From Termitomyces sp. T153 (Eukaryota > Basidiomycota > Agaricomycetes > Agaricales > Lyophyllaceae), in the NCBI GenBank assembly GCA_018296165.2, contig JACKQL020000015.1, forward strand, positions 496,001-560,000: a DNA stretch of 64,000 bases. Reading direction: 5' to 3'. This document shows, piece by piece, positions 1 to 11,694 of this stretch. How positions within the stretch are numbered: position 1 is the first letter of the stretch; each line of letters begins with the position of its first letter. The translations under genes and the position numbers were made by a program. The notes beneath the pieces were generated by a model that saw nothing but the letters and a program-made list of their open reading frames with translations, did not search any database and had not been told where the DNA came from.

Positions 1-2
1 GC

Positions 3-1984
3 TTAAGCCTCATTTTGTCCTTTATCTTCGGCCAATCTCTTCCGACATTTGAGAATGATCAACGCTGTTGCAAAACACGCACTTCCAACCATGCTCGTAA
101 CCTGTATGCTACATATTCAATATCTAACGTCAATAGGATCATTGAAATGATACTGACCCCACAAAAAACTGCTGGTCGCCACCAATTGAACTCTTCTGTA
201 AGTAGAGCGCCGCTAATCGGTGTGCCTGTAGGTCTGTTAGGACGCCAACAGTGTTCGAGAAGTCTTGTTTTCATCCTACCAATTAGACCGCCAATACCTG
301 AGGCCGAAAAAAAATTTATTAAATACTACAAAGATTCAGTTAAGTTGTCAGCGTACCAGAGAAGAAAAAGGCAATTCCCATCCGTATACTAGGACGAAAT
401 AAAGTTCAAATTTTCACAACAAGAGATTATGCGAAGAAGAAAATGATTACCCTAGCTGCGACATAATATCACGGCTGAGAACGACTAGCATAGGACTAGT
501 CAATCCTACAACTAGAAGAAACCTTAGCGTCACTGCAGTCTTGAATCCATTGAACTCACAAGTGCCGGCGAAGAAACCGTAAAAGAGAGCTATAAGGACA
601 ACACCCGGTATATCTTTCAAACCTATCATCCCGAAGATGACAGCTGCACAAGCTCCAGTAGCAAATATCATCATGTTCATGACTCCCAAAGTGTTTGCAA
701 AGAAGCCGGGTAGAATTCGCCCAAAAAAACTGGCAAAGTTAAGGATAATCAGCTGCAAGAAAGAGAATAAAAACCTCATAAACAATGAATGATGGACTCC
801 CGGGCTTACTGAGTAGAAAGCAAGGTTCTTGTCCAGCTTGTGCGACGTGGCGTCGAGTTGAATATAAAATTGGGGAAAATAAAATCCAATGGAAAAGATA
901 AGAAGCCTGGTCTGATGCTCAGATCTTGAGAATTATAAGAAGAGAATTATTGCTCACCCAAATGCGGCAACGATATAAGCTCCATCTGTGCTCAGACTAT
1001 TGATAATATTTTTGCTATCTTGGAGCGCAGCTTTCTTCGTGGAAACCCTGGTCTTCATCAAGCAGCAAGCAATGAGCAATAACACGGCTTCCACACTTGC
1101 GCTTGCTCGGACAGTATTCCCAAACCCTAGTCTGCCGAAAAGGTTGTTCAGCATGATGGGATGAATGATTGCTCCGATGGATGCTCCAGAAGCAACAATG
1201 GTCATGGCTAGCGCTTGTTTTGTGGTGAAATATTGCGAAACAATGGCGACGCTGGGGACGTAGGTCAGCCCACCTCCTAGACCGGCACCGAGACTTTGAG
1301 CAAGGAAGACCTGATCATTAATTTAGTTTCAACTATACTACTCTGGATCGGAACAGATGTCACCTGATAGTAATGGTCAGGCCTAGCCAGCGAAAGCATA
1401 TATATTGAGAATACAGTCAAGATTGAGCCTCCCCATAATAGCGGATAGCTGCCAGTCAAAGCAGGTAATCACGAGGCGTTTTGAAGATGAGGTAAGAACC
1501 CACAAAAATCCTCTGTCGTACAAGCGACCAGCGAATACACCTCCTGAAATAAGAAGGAAGGCATTGAAACTGCCTATCCACCTAGAGTATGTAATTGAAT
1601 AATTCAGACTTCACACACAACGAATCACCTTGTCTTACGATATTGAAGAAGGGGACGCATTCGTAATATATTCTCGAACATAGAAATCTGGGAGAATGTC
1701 TGGGATCCGACTCTTAAGAGGACTGATGAAGTGGAGATACCTTGGTATACCCCGAAGGACGACGTGTAGCCGAAGTTGCAGACCTGGATAAGAAATGCGC
1801 CAAGGACTGTAATTTTCACGGTTTGAGGAAAGTGGACAGCGATCATGCCTTGTCCCTTACCTGTACACCAAGCACCAAGACCTCCATCGGGTGGTTGACT
1901 TGGTACAAGTGCTGCGATATCAGTGGGCTTTTCCTTCTGTTGAGGCTGAAGGGATGAATCCAGAGTTGCCGACATCTTCAACAA
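3..1984 (-). CDS. MCT-like major facilitator permease, 13 exons
   Basis: Monocarboxylate-transporter-like MFS permease, a twelve-helix plasma-membrane carrier; the substrate cannot be told from sequence. Thirteen exons with GT-AG introns: 1861-1984, 1741-1806, 1639-1687, 1504-1581, 1364-1448, 958-1310, 810-906, 560-752, 451-511, 357-388, 280-297, 158-225, 3-101. They sum to 1323 nt, an uninterrupted frame of 440 residues plus stop, normal for the family. Fungal MCT signatures are present: PPDGGLGAW near residue 30, FGYTSSFGVYQ, FYVREYITNASPSSISWIGS, GAGLGGGLTYVPSVA, and a late GIGGLIGTPISGALL segment. I took the first ATG; a second lies three codons on at 1975. This is the only gene here that looks intact. 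Exon borders are my own reading of splice sites. Confidence 0.88.
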
Positions 1985-2950
1985 TCTTGGTAGTGAGGAT
2001 AAAATGCCGCAAAGCTGGCATCATTCTGTACTTAAGTTTAGAGTGCTGGAAGCATTCTCAGGCCGGTAACACCCCCGATCAGAAATGAAAATCGGTGTGG
2101 GCTTCCATTTCAGTCATCCCCATCACATTCTCGGACATACTTTACGCTTTCAGAATTCATGAGTACGTATCTTTCGCGAAAAATTACTGGTTTCACAGGT
2201 TTTTCCATCTCAAAACAATTTTTTACGACTTCGACGAGTCGCTCAAGTTCTGTCAAAACTCATAGGCGCGCAAAGTCTCGTAGAAATGAGTTTAAAGATG
2301 TTCACATCAACTTTAAATGAAATTTTCAGTTTCCCTAACTAGAGTATCACATGTATCAAAAGTTAGTCATTCCTAGCTACAGTGAGCCATCTCGCTTAAG
2401 TTCCCGTAAATCCAGACGATTGATCTCAACGACTGGTGTTGATGAAGATTGTGTGGAGCCAAAATATGTCAGAAGAGGACAGAACTCTGATGTACTCTAC
2501 GTACAACATAGCAATAAATCTCGGTTCAGCTACGTACGTCCGTCATTACACACGATACTACTACCACTGCTACGTCGCACGCGTACTGAATCGGCATCAG
2601 CGACAAATCAGCGATTGCCAGAAAACTCACCGACATACAGTCAACTCCCCTCATAATCCGTATCTCGGACACTGAGGGCTATGGGCTATGAGAGTACGGT
2701 GTACTGGGGAGATGAAAAAAGTCTCAGTTGGTGTATCTTTGATCTTCCAGCTATCGTAGATGTAGCTCTTTGCGAGTGAAAAAATCAATTATCTGTGACT
2801 CAATTTGTAAAGTCTGTCCGAACTGGTTTCGGAAAGTCAATTGATGGCGGTTGGTGGCCATCAGAGTCACCATCAAAATCTGATTTTGCTGATGCGAGCA
2901 AGCAAAAAAAAACTTTCTGGGCAAATTATGTTAGAAGTCCAGATCAGGAT
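1985..2950. other. Intergenic, probable upstream region of the permease
   Basis: No supported gene. Short frames at 2351-2656 and 2795-2986 show no recognisable domain, no plausible splicing and no relative elsewhere in the window. The first few hundred bases presumably hold the permease promoter, but I see no clear core element. Confidence 0.4.
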
Positions 2951-3104
2951 CTAGCGAGACCGAATGTCAATACCTCAGTTCGGTAGAAACGACTGTATTT
3001 AGACTGTACCTAGCGAGACCGAATGTCAATACTAAGTACAGTCAGTATGTGTGTAATGTAAGATAATAGGTATTTACTCACCCTCAGTTCGGTAGAAACG
3101 ACTG
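2951..3104. repeat. Two interleaved direct repeats of 23 bp
   Basis: One 23 bp unit beginning ctagcgagaccgaatg occurs at 2951-2973 and 3010-3032. A second unit beginning cctcagttcggtagaaacg occurs at 2973-2995 and 3082-3104. The later copy of the second unit is bounded by CCTCAGT and ACTGAGG, so it can fold. The layout A-B, then A, then B suggests footprints or rearranged ends of a small mobile element. Confidence 0.6.
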
Positions 3105-3142
3105 AGGTGCCATCCACAAGTAGCGAATATATATATGAGTGT

Positions 3143-3165
3143 GCGAACAATGGAACATTGTTCGC
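3143..3165. repeat. Perfect 9 bp inverted repeat (hairpin)
   Basis: gcgaacaat and attgttcgc flank a 5 nt loop. It lies just after the interleaved repeats and may belong to the same small element. No coding frame is associated with it. Confidence 0.6.
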
Positions 3166-4452
3166 AGTATGGTGGCAGACCATACCTGGCCATGTACAAT
3201 GAGTGACTATGGTGGCATTGTCATTGTTTGTCCAGTGACCAATGTCCAACAAATTACAGTCAAACTCTGATAACCGATGGCTCTTGTAACCCAGGCTATA
3301 CAGTCCATTTATTATAACAACGGCCTGTACTTACAGCATAGTCATGATATAACCAGCATTGTGACTACGGTATCATGTGCCTGGCAATTTTCGGCCAAAT
3401 ATTTCGCCAATTGGGAGAATTGAACGTGTGACCACGAGCCCAAAAACAAGCATTGGTACAACAACAATATAAATACCTGACCGTGGAACCATTTCATTTT
3501 TCATTTTCATCCACATTTATTTCAATGTGAATTTACATGGGGCTCATATGTTCATGCTACAGTATTTCAAGGGAGCTTAGTTACGGACACTCCGACTAGT
3601 TCTCCGGCCCGATCTCTTTTCAGCAGATGCTGGTTATGCCCCGTGGCCACTTTATCACAGTTTGACTTTGTCGGAGTTCATACTTTCTTTGGCTCTTTGA
3701 GTTCCTTTGATATCTGCCATTAACATTCTGTCCTGCCCACCTGTTCTGCATTTGACATTGCATTTCCCTTCACCTTTCAGTGTTGAAATAACCCATGTAG
3801 TGTCTAAGGTGTTTTCCACACAGGCACACTCAGCCAGAGTTGAAACTCCAGCCTGACACTCACAAGTCATGTGACCCTCTTTGGGATGTGATGTGCCAGC
3901 TTAGCCACTGCACCTCATGGAACCATAACTATAATAAACAATCTCTATATATAATGTGATGACAGATGTGGGAAAGTGGCTGCACCTATGCAACAACTTC
4001 TGGGAAGAATTATGTTGACAAATGCTGACAAATTTCAACCCTTTTATGGTAATAGAATCAGACTTGGCTGTTTTGCCAATCTTTGGATACATTTTTTCCC
4101 AAAAAAAATAAAGTAGACAACTTTAATAAATGTATACCATCATTGACTATATGTGCAAGGTGCCAGATAGTTTGCAGGGATGAAAAAGGCCAAATGCAAT
4201 TTAGTGGACACTGTTTTCATGCCTTGCATGTTTTTTGATACAACATGACCAAATAATGGACATTTCCAAGGTTGTGGAAAGGAGGCCACATGACAAAGTA
4301 TGTTTGGTCACATCTATTGATTGATTGATGTTGACTAACAAGCTTATTAGTAACTCCTTAACCACATTGAGCTATTGATATATCAAATGTCATCATGCAA
4401 GTCAATTTTAATGGTTTTTGACTGTTAAATTGCTTACCAATTGATGTTTCAG
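3166..4452. other. No gene recognised; decayed sequence upstream of the Helitron relic
   Basis: AT-rich sequence with no domain-bearing frame. Short frames at 3655-3870 and 3901-4092 look spurious. Because a Helitron reading frame opens at 4453 directly after an apparent splice acceptor (tttcag), part of this stretch may be decayed 5' exon or intron of that element. Confidence 0.35.
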
Positions 4453-6527
4453 GCAAGCACCTACTACTCCTGAAAGCCAAAGGCAACAAGCTAGGATTCA
4501 AAGGAGACTTGAACACTTACAAATGACAGATCCTGATGATTATCATGCAAATAGAAACAAGAGATCTTTGGAACAGATCAATACTATGGTTGTCCCACCA
4601 CTTCAATTGGAGCCTAGAGGTATGGGAACTGGGGGTATCAAATCTGGGGGTTTGAGACCTATAGCCCCTGCTTCTGGCTCTTCAGAAATATCTATTAGGC
4701 AGCCAGTAGCTGCTGATGATCCATTTTTTATGGTCATTCCAGAAACTGCTTTGCCTAAAGGGTAGGATGCTCCTTTGCAGAATCCCATACCTAGAATGGT
4801 GTCACCTCTACTTGCTCCTATACAGAAAAGAGGCAGTAGACTCAATCAGTCTGCTGTTGCTCAAGCTGCTATGGTCATTCTAGAAACAGTTTTGCCAGAA
4901 GGTTGGGATGCTCCTTTACGGAATCCATTACCTAGAATGGTGCCACTGTTGCCTGCTCCTGTACATAGAAGGGTCAGAAATGCTCTCTTACCAGAGCTTA
5001 TAATGGTACCAGCTCCACTTGCTCCTCAAGCACTGTTGGAAGAGCAACAAAGGCTGAGACAGAGGCAACAAGAGCAGGCACTGGCAATCTTGCAAGAGTA
5101 ACAAAGGCTAAGGCATATTGCTATGACTACAGAGCAGGAGAGGCAACAACAAGAGGCACTAGCAGTGTTGCAAGAGCAACAAAGGCTGAGACAACATCAG
5201 CAGAGGCAACAAGCATTGGCTATTCTGAGCTAGAAAAGGTTGAGAGAGGAAGAAGAGGTCAGTCAAAGACAACTTGAAAATGCCACTTGGACTAACAAAG
5301 TTTAACAGCATATTAATCTGAATTCTGAATATAGGCCTTTCAATGCAGCTATGGCTCAAAGGACCTTTCAAGGGTGGGAACAGCAACATGAAGCTGATCT
5401 GGAAGAGGATTTCAATGATTTAGGTCCTCAGAATGATATACCTTCTGAGGATGACTTGGAATATGTTGATCCTGCTGAACATCAACCAGCAGAGCAATTG
5501 GATCCTCCCCTTGATAATCCATTGGGTCTTCAGGATGACATAGCTCCTGAAGATGACTTGGCATATGTTGATCCTACCCAACAGGGACCTGCAGAAGACT
5601 TGGACCCTGCTTTACCCAATCATCTACCACAACTAGAAAATCCTGCTGAAAATATACTAGCAGAGGACTTGGACCCTGCCCTACCCAATGATCCACCACA
5701 ACCAGAACCTGCTGAAAATATACCAGCAGAAGAACCAGAGCTTCCCCTTCCCCCTCCTATTCCACCACAGCTTGGTCCTGTTCAGCCTATTCCAAAAGGA
5801 AGGCAAGCTTACTTAATTGAACACCAACCCCACTATCTTGGTCCTATGACTGTCATATGTCCACACTGCCAAGCTCTACATTTTGATGCTGAAAAGCTCA
5901 CTAAGTCTACCAGTTATAATCCAAAGTTTGGGATGTGCTGCTTATAAGGCCAAGTAAATTTGCCCAGACTCAAAGATGCTCCAGCAGATTTACTCAACCT
6001 ACTTCATTGCCATCACCCTCTCTCTGACACTTTTGAAACATCTATCTGTCAATACAATGCAGCCTTTGCATCCACATCTCTGGGGGTTAACATTGATCAT
6101 GCTATTACCAATGCACCTGGACCATACAGCTTTAGAATCAATGGAGAACTACATCATTTGACAGGTGCCTTGCTTCCTATTGAAGGCGATCTTCCTGTAT
6201 ATGCACAGCTCTACTTTTATGACTACAATCAGCAATTGGCTTTTGGTGGAGAGAACAATCCCAGGCTTGATCCTCAGATAATGGCCTTTTTACAGGATAT
6301 GCTTGCTAGAGTCAATCCCTTCATTGACTTATACAAGCAGGTCAGGCAGATTATGGGAGAAGTTCCAGAAGGCCAACCACAAAGGCTTTCTGTCAAGCTT
6401 ACAGCTGTTTTTGGAGACCCTCAATGCTATAATGACCCCAATGAACAGGAGGGAGTTGCAGCTGTAATTCCTGGAGATGGCTCAGAGAAGCAATCAAATC
6501 ATTGTGATATAGTTTTACACTTGCAAG
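4453..6527 (+). pseudogene. Helitron replicase/helicase, N-terminal part, decayed
   Basis: Helitrons encode a Rep/helicase that mobilises the element by rolling-circle replication. One frame runs from 4454 to the junction at 6527 without a frameshift, interrupted only by five stop codons (near 4763, 5099, 5231, 5303 and 5945). The N-terminal half is a low-complexity Gln/Glu/Pro linker with repeated PEDDLAYVDP-like units. From about 5857 come the CPHCQALHFDAEKL and NPKFGMCCL motifs and a SFRINGELHHLTGALLP block, which precede the Helitron_like_N domain in fungal Helitrons. Insertion of the Gypsy LTR at 6528 cuts the gene before the Rep and helicase motifs; the rest would lie beyond the window. 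All visible damage is transition-type nonsense. Confidence 0.8.
6523..6527. repeat. Presumed left TSD of Gypsy relic R1 (gcaag)
   Basis: These are the five bases immediately before the TGTCA LTR start. The matching right copy would lie beyond 64000, so this is inferred from element structure only. Confidence 0.35.
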
Positions 6528-7589
6528 TGTCATGACTTGCTCCTGCACCTCCAGACCTCCCCCCAGGTCACTCTGCCTCCCTGGAGCACTCCCCAATGTT
6601 CCCCCAACTCACCCCAACCTTCATTGATCCATGGCACCTGTCCTGGCTAACTCCAATGCTTCCTTGGCAAACTCCAATAACCTCCTGGCAAACCCTGACA
6701 TATCCCCTGTGGGCCTCCTCAGCCCCCTCTCTTGCTTACAAGGCCCCCATGCCTCTCCAACACTTCTCCTGGCCCAGACATACATCACTCAACCACCCCT
6801 GCAACTTATATAACTACTCTGCAGTTCCCTGACAACTGTGGGATGGACCATGTTCCCATCAGAATATCACCACAGCTCACCCCCCAATCAGAACCAACAC
6901 CTGTCCTCCTGTGTGGCTCCAACAAGCCTGCTGTTGCAACCTCAACCCTGGAGAAGGTCCAGTAGTCAGTATATAAAGATGTAGAGTAGCATTTGTTACC
7001 TTGATATTACATTAACTGTTTACTTGTGTATTGTGTTTCTTTCTATCTTGTCTCCATTTCTGTTTTTAGTCTCAAATCTATTTCTTTTCTCAGTTCCATC
7101 TCATCTTGCCTTTGTCTTGTCTCACCTTTGTCTCATCTTGCCTGTCTCTGTTCCTTTATTTTTCCTAAGTTCCTTTCATCTCCAATGTCATCATGCAGTC
7201 TGCACACATACTATGACCTTCAAACATTCTTATAACAACTCTGGACCTTGCCCTATGCTTGGCTCTGGAATCCATCAGTCTTGATTGATCCCCTGTCAAA
7301 CTCCAGCTCTGCTCCCATTACTTGTGAAGCCTCCACTTACTCTGCAGTCCATTTCCATGCCCACAAACCTGTTGCTGATGCCTGCCCAAGCCCAACATTT
7401 CATATACTTGGTCTTAGACTTCTCCAGACCATTCCAGACTTGCTTAGATTGATTCCCCCAACTTCCTCTTGCAAGTCCCTATAGTCTGCACCTACTCTGG
7501 AGTGCTAGATTATAAGTGCAGGACATTGCATCTGCCCAGTAAGGACTTGCCCAGTGTAGCTGAGCCTCTGTGGTCAGCAGAACCTGACA
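6528..7589 (+). repeat. R1 5' long terminal repeat
   Basis: Starts TGTCATGACTTGCTCC and ends AACCTGACA, then continues TAATATTAAGACTCC exactly as G3 does after its 5' LTR. The length of 1062 bp compares with 978-997 bp for G3 and 1152 bp for the R2 3' LTR. It has TG...CA ends and an internal TATA motif. Confidence 0.8.
6969..6977 (+). promoter_or_regulatory. R1 LTR TATA-like box
   Basis: gtatataaa follows cagtagtca. The same motif in the same context recurs in the R2 LTRs and in G3 on its own strand, so it is probably the U3/R promoter. Confidence 0.5.
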
Positions 7590-10500
7590 TAATATTAAGA
7601 CTCCACCTTACCCCATTCTTGATGTCTGCATATAACTCTGCATACAATCCCACTGGCTACCTAACTAATATCTACAGTCAGCTGATCCCTGAAATTAGTA
7701 TGCCCTGTTCTACCTAGGTCCACCTGCAAATCAGTACGTTCCCTGCCATTGGACCTCTGATCTCAATCAGGCATTCTATGCTTCTTCCATTAGCTAGGGA
7801 ATACTCCTGGGCTGGTGCTGCCCCCCAACATTTCCCGCTGATGTGCTCCTATGCTGCCTAGTGCTGTGCAGGAAACCTAAAAAGAGGACCTAACACTAGT
7901 CACTAGATAGAGTAGCTAGCAGTAGGAGGTTAATAGTTGAGGGCAAGTCAGTAACTGTTCCAGAGAACAAGAGTGAATGGGAGTGTGAAGTGTGACATTG
8001 GAAGGATCACTAGTGCTAACCTAAGTTGCTAGACAGCAATGGAGAGTCATTAGTGTGATAAAACAGATAAAGACAAACATGTTGCTAAGACAAAGCAAAC
8101 TTTAATGATGGAAGAGGAGTGGGGTAGAGAAAGGAATGGAGGAGTGGTAACAGGGAAACTGAATGGGGAACAAATGCAAACTAATTGCTAGTCATAGTTG
8201 CTAGTGTCACTGAGTCAAAATAATGCTAAGGGCACCCATAGTTGGTACTATGCAAAGTCAAAGTCAAAGTCAGCAAGACTTGTCACTAAGTCATTGTTGA
8301 TGAAGGGTGAGATATAGAGTAAACAAGGGAGACAAAATAAAATCTCAAGCTGGTAAGCTTAGAGATTTAGGCATTCAATACAAGCAGTAGTTGATGAGGA
8401 TGAGGTTCAATGATTGAATGTCTATGTACAAGCAGCATTTATACTGTTCAAAGGTATAGTATGGGAAAGTCAGCAAATAATCACCACTAGCAATGGCATT
8501 TGCCAAGGTGTTTATAGTACATACAAGGTGTCAATCTGTAACCAAGTGAAAAATATAAGCAAAGTCTAAAGTGTAGACACTGTTCAAGTATATTTGTAAG
8601 CTTGACAAGAAAAATGATAAATCAGAAATTATGCAACTGGCAATATGTCCATATATGGGGAGTAGAATGCCATGTTGTCACCAAGAAGTCACTAGCAATT
8701 GTCACTAAGAAAGGTCTTGGCCTTGTTGTTCTAGACCCAAAGTCCAGACTCCACATGATGTTTCTCATGCTTGGGGCTAGGCCTCACATGCTAAGTGTTG
8801 TGACTTGTGCCATCTAGTACTTTTAGAGGCGATGCACACTGACTTTGTGAATGGAGATGTAGAGAACTCATATAACATGTTATTTGCATGATCAACAGCA
8901 GTCGGACCCATACTCATTGGTGGGCCGGGTCCAAGGTTTGCAAAATATAAGAAGCTAGGAATTAAGAAAATGTCTGAAAACTCACAATGCATTGCATATT
9001 ATGGTCAAATTGAGAATCAAGGACTTGATAAAGCAGGAAAATCAAGCCAAGATGCAGATTTACACTGAATAAGTGATCAGAATGCTTAATGAGTTGTGGT
9101 TGCTAGCTACTCCTTGGAGTGATCTGGGGTGAGTCATTGATTCATCATGGGTTGATGTATCAACTTGAAATGAACTGACAACCATTTGCAGGTGACAGGA
9201 GGTCTGTAATGATACTCAACATCCAGACAATCTCTGGAAGAAACATTTTGATTGTATGACTGAACTGATGAAGCAATGTTCTCTGCTGCCATGTTGAAAT
9301 AGTTAGTTGCTGCTTAGTCCAAAATTTCCAAAATTGATGCTCAGCAACAAATAGGTCTTATCACTGCCAATGGCAACTACCTCCACATGTACTCTGGAGG
9401 ATTCCCCACAACACTCCCCAATCCTGCCTACCTTCTACCCACCTATTATTATGTGTATCCCATTCCTGCTGCAGCCCCAGCCCCTCTGGAGCATCCAGAT
9501 AATTATTCCCCTCCTCAATTGCTATCCCCCACTCAAATCCCTCCTTTCTCCAGACAGCAATGGATCAAAGCCTATGTCCAGCAGTGCAACAAAGTCCTCT
9601 GCTTCCTCTGTCTCTCCCCTGCAGAGTTTGCAAGACATGCCCATGCCCTCCTCATCAACCTAGGCTACCCCAACACCCAACAACTCTAGAAGTTTGGGCA
9701 GATCAACTCCTTGATTTCCACAAACAATATCTACAAGGAAACCTCCACAAAATTATGCAAGGCACCTTGGAAATCAATGCCAATCTATGGAACAAGCTCC
9801 ATGCCCTGGTTAAAGAGATCCATACTAGCCTGAACCCCTATTTGTTTGAAGATCCTCTGGACCCCTCCTGCTCCTTCCATGTGCAATGCAAGGAACCCAT
9901 CAGAGCACAAAGCAAAGCCCCACCTTCCATCCCCCACTAGCAGGAAGAGCTCAATGCCATGTCAAACATCTTGAGGAACCTCAACTTCACAGGTGGACTG
10001 TTTGACCAACCCACTGCTCACACTCTGGCCCTCTCCACTTGCCCCCAGGCAAACTCTGTCCCCAGCACCTTCTGAACCTGAGACCAGCTTGCTGTCTCCA
10101 AGCCCCATACCCAAAGGCCACCCCTGCATATTGACAATAATAATCAAACTCTCTTCTACATTAATGAGCCTGGCAACCCTGCTGACAAGCCTGCCCAGCA
10201 TAATGGCCCTCTCTAAGACAGACCCCCCCACTTTGATCTCTACACTCTCTGTGGCAATGCCCCACAACCCTGCCAAAATGCCCTAATCCCCCTGAGGCAA
10301 CTCATGGGCCCTGGAGCACCTTAACCCCCCTTCCCAACCAACCCCCCTTGTTCTCTGCCCATTCTGATGCCCAATCCCCCCACTGACACTAATTACCTTG
10401 GACCCCCTACTTCCAGAGGACCCCCTCCTCCTTGCTGGGCCCTAGAGTTTCCTCCAGACAATGCAGGCCAACCTCCCAGTGGTGGACCTCCTGGTGGATA

Positions 10501-11694
10501 GAGCCCAGCCATGAACAACTTTTCCCCTCAGCACAGTAATGGGAACAATTACTACTACTACTACTACAATGCTGGACCCCTGCCTTGAACTCAAAGTATG
10601 CAGGACAACACTCACAATGCACTGGCCTAGAAAGGCAAGCTCGACATTCAAAGCCCAAACCCTTCATGAGTCATGACCCCCAGAAATGGAGAACCTTTCT
10701 AATGCAGTGTCTAAGAATCCTCCTGATGCAGTGTCTAAGAATCTTCCTAATGCAGTGTCTGACAATATCACAAGCTAAGCCTATTACCTTTCAGCTTGAG
10801 AGCTCATGAGTAGCCTTCACTGTGTCATATTTGCAGGGCATTGCCTTTGACCACTATATAGCACTATTGTGGTTCAACCCCAACCACTCCATGCTCTTCA
10901 ATTGGCTCACTTTCACTCAGGAGTTCTCCAGTAAGTTTGGCATCTTTGACACTGTAGTGGAAGCAGAGGAGAACCTCTTCAACCTTTGAATGTGTGACAA
11001 CAAATGCTTCACAACTTTCATTGTATGATTTGAACAAGAGGCCTATGAAATGGGATGGAACTACAATGCTCTTCAATTCACCCTCTACCATGCCCTGCCT
11101 CAATGTATTAAGGATGTCCTCTGCCTTGCCTCCAAGCAAACTACATACAATGGGTACAAGGCACTCATTATACAGATTGACCAATGTTACTGGAAAGACT
11201 GGAGCAAGAACACCACACTGCAGACCATTTGGAACACCTCTGGCAACACCAACTGGCAGGTAGGAGCAACCAATGACAACTAATCCTTGATCCCTGCCAA
11301 CCCCACCAACCCTGCACCCTGTTTCCCTTAAGGCCAAGGGCTTCCCAGCACTAACCACCCCCTAAGACCATGCCCCTCTGCCCAACTCAATGCTGCTGAC
11401 CTCCATAAAACTCAGGAACCCTTGGATGCCAACTCCAACAACCTTGACAATGCTCTAGACTCTGCTGATAATCAAGAAGCCCTATGCACAAACAAGATTT
11501 GGAACAGGCCTTGGATCAATGTACTGGAGGAAACTCAGAAGAAACAATGGAAGGAGGGCACATGCATCCTATGTGGTGAGCAGGAACATTTTATCAGTAG
11601 TTGCCCTAATGCCAGGTGATGGGACATGCCATATGGACTATTGACAGAGAAGACTGTGACTACCAGTTTACAGAAAACAAGTTAGCAGTTTAGG
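7590..11694 (+). pseudogene. R1 gag, decayed and interrupted
   Basis: Structural Gag relic, split by an insert at 7835-9366. It aligns with G3 gag: the MSAYNSAYNPTGYL start region near 7623, the Pro-rich ALPTYYYVYPIPAAAP stretch near 9420, a poly-Tyr run near 10549-10569, the retrotransposon-gag core (FTQEFSSKFGIFDT near 10914), and a CX2CX4HX4C zinc knuckle (CILCGEQEHFISSC) near 11566-11607. It ends with a TAG at about 11690, in the same position as in G3. Stops and frameshifts throughout make it non-functional. A short direct triplication (aatgcagtgtctaagaat) lies at 10701-10760. Confidence 0.78.
7835..9366. mobile_element. Unclassified 1.5 kb insertion in R1 gag
   Basis: R1 gag homology stops after about 7834 and resumes at about 9367 with ccaatggcaacta. 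The sequence between matches nothing else in the window and has no coding frame. It is AT-rich and CpG-poor with many cactag/ctagtg words. Its size and lack of ORFs fit a solo LTR or a small non-autonomous element, but I could not define ends or a TSD, and the borders are good to about 10 bp. Confidence 0.5.

Noticed and set aside
2351..2986. Two overlapping ORFs of about 100 and 63 codons
   Set aside because: No domains, no splicing signals and no relatives in the window.
10864..11358. 164-codon minus-strand frame
   Set aside because: Shadow of the R1 gag core, which is clear on the plus strand.
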